Shown here in pieces: positions 59,552 through 64,000 of a DNA stretch of 64,000 bases (its first letter is position 1; each line of letters opens with the position of its first letter). The notes under the pieces were generated by a model. The model did no database searches. It was not told where the DNA came from and was given only the letters and a program-made list of their open reading frames with translations. Source of the stretch: Arthrobacter sp. SLBN-100 (GTDB lineage Bacteria; Actinomycetota; Actinomycetes; Actinomycetales; Micrococcaceae). Made by a program: the position numbers and the translations under genes. Location of the stretch: assembly GCF_006715305.1 (NCBI RefSeq), contig NZ_VFMY01000001.1, positions 1,240,001-1,304,000 of the forward strand, read 5' to 3'.

Positions 59552-59917
59552 CTATTCCCCAATACAACTGCCGCCCCCGGCGGAGGCAGTGCAACTGGGT
59601 AAAGCCTAGGGAGCGTACAACACGCTGCCAAGTACCTGTTCGGTTCCTGTGGACAACTGTTGATGGAGTACAAGGAAGCGCGGCGCAGTGCAAGCCCGCC
59701 AGACGGTTACTCGCTGCCATTCAAATTCGCCGTTGTTCCGGCCGGGGCTGGGCGGAGGACCTTCCGGGGCAAGTGGCGGGCGAAGCTATCATGGTTGTGG
59801 TGCTGGTGCCCCCAAGTAAGGGCGGTGCCCTGACGTTGGCCTCTGTCGAAAAAGGGCCAAGGGGCCAGTCCAAAGGAACGAAGCCAATGCGCGCCGCCTT
59901 CAACCCTCGGAGTTTAA
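59552..59917. other. Intergenic region tadA / large membrane protein
   Basis: 366 bases without a convincing gene. It contains the tad promoter. Open frames on both strands lack family character. Promoter signals for the plus-strand membrane gene could not be identified with confidence. Confidence 0.5.
59603..59631 (-). promoter_or_regulatory. Promoter of the tad operon
   Basis: On the minus strand TTGGCA (59631-59626), 17 bases, TAGGCT (59608-59603), about 50 bases before the tadA start. Both boxes match the vegetative consensus well and the spacing is ideal. It would transcribe tadA, tadB, the truncated tadC and, by read-through, the integrase. Confidence 0.65.
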
Positions 59918-61942
59918 GTGACCCAGACCCATGTTGCCCGGCGGTATCGGGAGTGTCGGGTGCCGAGGTCGGCGCCCGAAGTTCCGTCACAAACCCGGCG
60001 CAGAATGCTCGGCCTAATAAGCGGATTGCTTGTAATGTCAGCGCTCCTATGGTTCGGACATCAGGGTGTTCTCCGCGGTTGGGGGCTTTTGGCGTTGACA
60101 GCGCTCTTGGTTCTCGCGGTCCCAACCTCACGGCAATTATCCTGGCGAATAGTCATCGCCGGGGCGACGTTGTTCGGCGCCTTTCCCTTACTCTGGTGGA
60201 TACCGGATCCTCGGGACCTCTTCAGTTGGGGTTTCGTGCTGCTCGCGATGCTTGGATCTGGTCTTACCCTACGAGTTATTGGCTCAGCCAATCGAGGAAG
60301 GGCTCTCAAATCACTGCTGCCCTCTTTTAGTAAGGCCGACTACTACCTTCTAATCGCTGCTTTGATTGGCGCCACTGCACTGGCACCCTATTTCTTCGTG
60401 TTCACTGGACAGGAAGCGCTGAGTGTACTGCTCACCAGCTGGGATAACTCTTCACACTTCAATATGTACAACATGCTTCGCGCCCACGGGACGGTGATTC
60501 CAATGGCCGGCGTTCCTGAGGAAGGACGAGTGTGGAGCTTTGTTGAGTACCCCCAAGGGTTCCACGCAGTTGTGGCCACGCTGTCTGAACTTGTGGTTGG
60601 CCCGCAGCCCGGGTCCCTGTCCCAGGAACTAATCGCCTACAGCCGGCTGAGTTCGCTAATGGCTGTGGCATCAGCAGTCCTCGTGACGGCTGGCCTCATT
60701 TGTGTACCTTGGATCAGGCGACGCCCCTTGGTGAGCGCTCCCTTCCTGGTACTAGTTGCCACTGCTTGGTCCTTCGGCACGGCTTCCCACGCGACATTCT
60801 TTGCTTTTCAGAATTTCCTTTTGGGAGTTGCTCTCCTCGCTGCTCTCATGGTGATCTCAGCATTCGCAGATTCACTTGCGAAGCCCATAATTTTTGCCGC
60901 TGCGGCGTCCACTGTTATCGGAATAGCTCAGACATGGTCTTTGCTACTGATTCTCGCCCTCCCTGCCGCCCTTTTAGCGATTGTTCCGTGGATTGGCAGG
61001 CGTTGGCATACTACAAGTGGCAATTGGGCAATTAATCTCGCCACCGTAGTCCTTGCAATGACAGGATTGTTTCTGGCGGCAAAACAAATCTCGCGAATTG
61101 GAACCGAGGACGTTGTGGCCGCTCTGGGAAAAATAGAAAGCTCTACCCATGGGGTGGAGATCGCCACCCTCCTTGTGGGGGTCACTTCGTCTCTGCTGCT
61201 CGCGCATGGCAGCTTCAGACAGTTCTTCACGGGGCGCGGGACTCGGCATATTTCGGCGCGGCTGATCCTTGTGCCGCTCGTTGGGCTCGTTGTCGTCATC
61301 CCCTTGGGCGTGTACCAGGTAGCCACGTTCGGCAAAGTAACCTATTACTCCTTGAAGCTAGCCCTGGCTTTGGAATTGCTACTGCCAGTCGTAGCGTGCG
61401 TGACTGTCACGGCTCTTATCGACCGATGGCTTTCGACTCATCCGTACGTCCACCCGAGGCATCTTGTCATTATGTCTGTCCTGACAGCCGTGGCCTCTAC
61501 ACAGGTTTTCGGACTTACAGTCCCTGACACCAAACCGCTTGGCATGGAGCCGGTGGCGCCCTATCAAAGGGGCATGTCCGCGATTACAACCGAAACATCA
61601 ACTAATGGTCCGTCGGCCGACGAACTGTTCCAAGCGGCCCAGTCTTACAACCCCCATCATGGTGATCTGGTCTTTGTCACCAGTCATGATCAAGTCGACC
61701 CGCTGCTGACGGCGACATGGTTTCTGTCACTGACCGGAACACATAAAGACAACACCAACAGCGTTCTCGCTGAGCTGCGGCCGCTGTACAGCGGCTACAC
61801 CGGAAACTTGAAGCTGGCGGTCCAAAACGTCCTCGAGGAAGACAGGGACGTATCCATCGTCCTGGATAAGGAACTACGCAACTTCCTTGAGTCAAGCGGC
61901 TTGTCCGAAAATTTGCTGTCTCGCGTCGTCAGCTACAACTGA
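59918..61942 (+). CDS. Multi-pass membrane protein (GT-C-like)
   Basis: A 674-residue protein with about 12-14 hydrophobic helices between residues 30 and 560 and a soluble C-terminal domain. A conserved-looking loop DNSSHFNMYNMLRAHG (residue ~175) and EYPQGFHAVVATL lie between helices, in the place where GT-C glycosyltransferases have their acidic catalytic loop. Lower GC than the neighbours and an atypical start (GTG 59918 after GGAG) suggest an acquired surface-polysaccharide gene. It precedes galE and a GT1 glycosyltransferase. The family is not certain. Confidence 0.7.
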   Translation: MTQTHVARRYRECRVPRSAPEVPSQTRRRMLGLISGLLVMSALLWFGHQGVLRGWGLLALTALLVLAVPTSRQLSWRIVIAGATLFGAFPLLWWIPDPRDLFSWGFVLLAMLGSGLTLRVIGSANRGRALKSLLPSFSKADYYLLIAALIGATALAPYFFVFTGQEALSVLLTSWDNSSHFNMYNMLRAHGTVIPMAGVPEEGRVWSFVEYPQGFHAVVATLSELVVGPQPGSLSQELIAYSRLSSLMAVASAVLVTAGLICVPWIRRRPLVSAPFLVLVATAWSFGTASHATFFAFQNFLLGVALLAALMVISAFADSLAKPIIFAAAASTVIGIAQTWSLLLILALPAALLAIVPWIGRRWHTTSGNWAINLATVVLAMTGLFLAAKQISRIGTEDVVAALGKIESSTHGVEIATLLVGVTSSLLLAHGSFRQFFTGRGTRHISARLILVPLVGLVVVIPLGVYQVATFGKVTYYSLKLALALELLLPVVACVTVTALIDRWLSTHPYVHPRHLVIMSVLTAVASTQVFGLTVPDTKPLGMEPVAPYQRGMSAITTETSTNGPSADELFQAAQSYNPHHGDLVFVTSHDQVDPLLTATWFLSLTGTHKDNTNSVLAELRPLYSGYTGNLKLAVQNVLEEDRDVSIVLDKELRNFLESSGLSENLLSRVVSYN

Positions 61943-62955
61943 TTTTTCCTGTATCCCGCGGGATTGTTTTCTTGCCAGCGCCAATGGTCTTGGCACATCT
62001 GCTGGAGGTCCCGGTGGGCCGACCAGCCAAGATCGGCCAAGGCTGCCGACGGATCGGCATAGCTGATTGCAGCATCTCCCGGCCTCCGCTCCCCAAACTC
62101 ATAGGGAATGGACCGGCCCGCCGCCGTCCCAAAGGCTTCTATGACCTCCAACACTGATGACCCGCGGCCAGTCCCAAGGTTCCAGCGGAACACACCATTT
62201 TTCGCCGCCACGTAGGTAAGTGCGGCCAAGTGACCGGCAGCAAGGTCCATGACATGGATGTAGTCACGGACGCCGGTACCGTCAGGCGTGGGATAGTCGT
62301 TGCCGAACACCATCACCTTGTCGCGCCGGCCAACTGCGACCTGGGCCACGAAGGGGAGCAGGTTGTTGGGGATACCCTGCGGGTCCTCACCGATCAGACC
62401 GGACTTGTGGGCCCCCACCGGGTTGAAGTAGCGAAGCAGTGCGATGCTCCACTCAGAGTCTGCAGCCCCCAGATCAGACAGAATGTCCTCGATCTGCTCT
62501 TTCGTTCGGCCGTAGGGATTGGTGGCATCCAACGGCGATTTCTCGATCAGCGGGACCTCCTCCGAGGCCCCATAGACGGTAGCGGACGAGCTGAAGACCA
62601 GACGGCGTACACCCCATGCTTCCATGCTTTGCAGCAAGTTAAGCGTTCCCACGACATTGTTCTTGTAGTACATCAAGGGCTTTGCAACCGATTCCCCTAC
62701 GGCCTTAAGGCCTGCAAAGTGGATTACGGCATCGAAGCCGCCCTCCGCGAAGACATTGTCGACGGCGGCAGCATCCAGCAGGTCAAGCTCCCGAAAGTCA
62801 ACCAGCTTCCCCGTCAACTGTTCGACCCTGCGCAAGGATTCGGGGCTCGAGTTCATCAGATTATCCACGACTACGACGTCATGACCCTCTTCAAGAAGGC
62901 AGAGCGTCGTGTGCGATCCAATGTAACCGGCACCGCCGGTGACCAATATCTTCAT
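61933..62955 (-). CDS. galE: UDP-glucose 4-epimerase GalE
   Basis: A 340-residue extended SDR. MKILVTGGAGYIGSHT is the NAD-binding start, SSSATVYG gives the catalytic Ser, YGRTKEQIE the YxxxK pair, and GTRDYIHVMDLAAGHL-like sequence (GVRDYIHVMDLAAGHLAAL) the family end. It interconverts UDP-glucose and UDP-galactose for polysaccharide and galactose use. ATG 62955 is chosen for the canonical N-terminus. Confidence 0.95.
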   Translation of the reverse strand: MKILVTGGAGYIGSHTTLCLLEEGHDVVVVDNLMNSSPESLRRVEQLTGKLVDFRELDLLDAAAVDNVFAEGGFDAVIHFAGLKAVGESVAKPLMYYKNNVVGTLNLLQSMEAWGVRRLVFSSSATVYGASEEVPLIEKSPLDATNPYGRTKEQIEDILSDLGAADSEWSIALLRYFNPVGAHKSGLIGEDPQGIPNNLLPFVAQVAVGRRDKVMVFGNDYPTPDGTGVRDYIHVMDLAAGHLAALTYVAAKNGVFRWNLGTGRGSSVLEVIEAFGTAAGRSIPYEFGERRPGDAAISYADPSAALADLGWSAHRDLQQMCQDHWRWQENNPAGYRKNQL

Positions 62956-63044
62956 ACACAACAGTCTAGGGCGGCCATCAAACCTGGCTGCAAGCGCCGT
63001 CACGTCCAAGGGGGCGGGTGATCCCCGACGATAGGATATTCAGC

Positions 63045-64000
63045 ATGACAAACCCTCAATCCGGCGCCTCGCACCGCCATCAACCTTCGTCCGACAAGGT
63101 ACTGAATGTGGGCATTTCCATGCTCACTCTCGTCCCGGGCGGGATGGGTGGCAGCGAGACTTACGCCCGCGAGTTGACGCGCCAATTCGCTGCTTCGAGC
63201 ACAGTCAAGGCAACCTGCTACGTCAACGATGGAGCGCGGGGTTTCTCACAGGGAGCGGACGAAATCGTGATTCCCGGGCTCAACGGCGGCGCTTCCACCG
63301 TTCAGCGATTGGCCACATTGGCCAAAGGGATGATCAGGCGGAAGTCAATTCTTGGCTCGATGCGTCCGATGGACGTCTTCCACGTTCCATTCACGGTTCC
63401 GCTACCCAAACCAGCCAAGAAAACGCCGTTCGTCCAGACCCTGCTCGACGTGCAGCATCTTGACCTCCCCGAGCTTTTCGGTGCGGCGGACAAGTTTTAC
63501 CGTAAGATTTTTTACGAGAAAGCGGCCCGTGAAGCAGATGCGATTGTGACCATCAGTGACTTTGCCAAGGCGAGCATAGTCGATCACTTGGGAATTGATC
63601 CCGAAAAAATCTTTACGGCACACCTTGGGGTCAATGCCGAAGAGTTCACACCGAATTTGGGACGGCGCGGCAACTTCATCATGTACCCGGCAAGAGGCTG
63701 GAAACACAAGAACCACGCAACACTCTTCGAAGCCATGAAGCTGCTTGCTGATTCCAACCCCGAGCTGCGTCTCGTCCTGACGGGCGGAGCACTCGATACC
63801 CTGACAGACATTCCTGCCAACGTCGAAGTTCGAGGCCTCGTGCCCTTGGCCGAGCTCAGGGAACTGTATAGGACCGCCGCCTGCATGGTCTTTCCAAGTC
63901 TCTATGAGGGCTTCGGGCTTCCTCCGTTGGAAGCGATGGCCTCTGGATGTCCTGTCGCCAGTTCCACCGCCGGCTCCTTGCCCGAGATAGTCGGCGACGC
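63045..64000 (+). CDS. GT1-family glycosyltransferase (partial, runs off right edge)
   Basis: The first 318 residues of a GT-B glycosyltransferase. [20 protein letters not shown] is the N-terminal donor/acceptor loop, [11 protein letters not shown] and [29 protein letters not shown] are typical GT1 (group 1) motifs, and the C-terminal domain shows [18 protein letters not shown] and [23 protein letters not shown], with the [12 protein letters not shown] nucleotide-binding motif. It is probably a mannosyl- or glucosyltransferase of a surface polysaccharide pathway. The 3' end is outside the window. Confidence 0.92.
   Translation, partial: MTNPQSGASHRHQPSSDKVLNVGISMLTLVPGGMGGSETYARELTRQFAASSTVKATCYVNDGARGFSQGADEIVIPGLNGGASTVQRLATLAKGMIRRKSILGSMRPMDVFHVPFTVPLPKPAKKTPFVQTLLDVQHLDLPELFGAADKFYRKIFYEKAAREADAIVTISDFAKASIVDHLGIDPEKIFTAHLGVNAEEFTPNLGRRGNFIMYPARGWKHKNHATLFEAMKLLADSNPELRLVLTGGALDTLTDIPANVEVRGLVPLAELRELYRTAACMVFPSLYEGFGLPPLEAMASGCPVASSTAGSLPEIVGD

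Noticed and set aside
1-64000. CRISPR arrays and tRNA genes
   Set aside because: No evenly spaced direct repeats were seen, and no tRNA-like cloverleaf other than the tRNA-like ends of tmRNA.

Overview
The window reads as a chromosomal segment of a high-GC actinobacterium of the Micrococcaceae, most like Arthrobacter/Pseudarthrobacter. The basis is the single-chain 2-oxoglutarate decarboxylase/dehydrogenase (Kgd type), the SigH/RshA redox sigma pair with a SigH-like promoter, a 24-residue bL37-type protein, the tmRNA tag ANSKRDDFALAA, an actinobacterial SAM-IV-like riboswitch and a tad pilus locus. The genus is inferred from gene content and style, not from a search.

Layout. Bases 1-4400 are a worn accessory stretch: a recombinase-like ORF running off the left edge, a start-less GntR regulator, a TniB-like transposition remnant and a decayed ATP-dependent DNA ligase surround an intact cupin gene and an epoxide-hydrolase-like gene. 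Bases 4500-7200 hold a protealysin-type protease with its emfourin-type inhibitor and a GlxA-type regulator. Bases 7300-15600 carry hrpA, a HIT protein, an alcohol dehydrogenase, a frameshifted SseA-type sulfurtransferase, a Cds1-type cysteine desulfhydrase and a metallo-beta-lactamase-fold hydrolase. Bases 15700-19100 are a zinc module (zur, znuBCA) with a 41-bp perfect palindrome as the likely Zur operator. Two CNNM-type transporters follow, then kgd, a catalytically degenerate SGNH protein, a DUF4097-PadR operon, bL37, rshA-sigH, a DoxX-like gene, aroA, rsgA and hisN. A SAM riboswitch precedes a class V aminotransferase, followed by a methyltransferase, a DtxR/MntR-type regulator and two crcB genes. 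From 38600 to 45300 come an S1C protease, tmRNA, smpB, an M23 hydrolase, ftsX, ftsE and prfB.

The most interesting part is 45393-59551, a tad (Flp-type) pilus operon interrupted by a 9.4-kb integrative element. tadA, tadB and the first 289 codons of tadC lie on the right; the last 23 codons of tadC, two TadE-like genes, a TadG-like gene and a pilin-like gene lie on the left. Both junctions can be read directly. The host gene rejoins in frame, and the element's two ends form an inverted repeat centred on a GT dinucleotide, as expected for a large serine integrase.

The element encodes the serine integrase, small proteins, a DnaT-like replication protein, an HK97-type major capsid protein with a small companion, and a NotI-family restriction enzyme with its C5 methyltransferase. 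No large terminase, portal or tail genes are visible. The best reading is a capsid-carrying phage satellite with a restriction-modification cargo. Its integration removes the last membrane helix of TadC and puts the integrase gene 16 bases behind the truncated tadC, on the same strand.

The right end (59918-64000) starts a surface-polysaccharide region: a large multi-pass membrane protein, galE and a glycosyltransferase that continues beyond the window.
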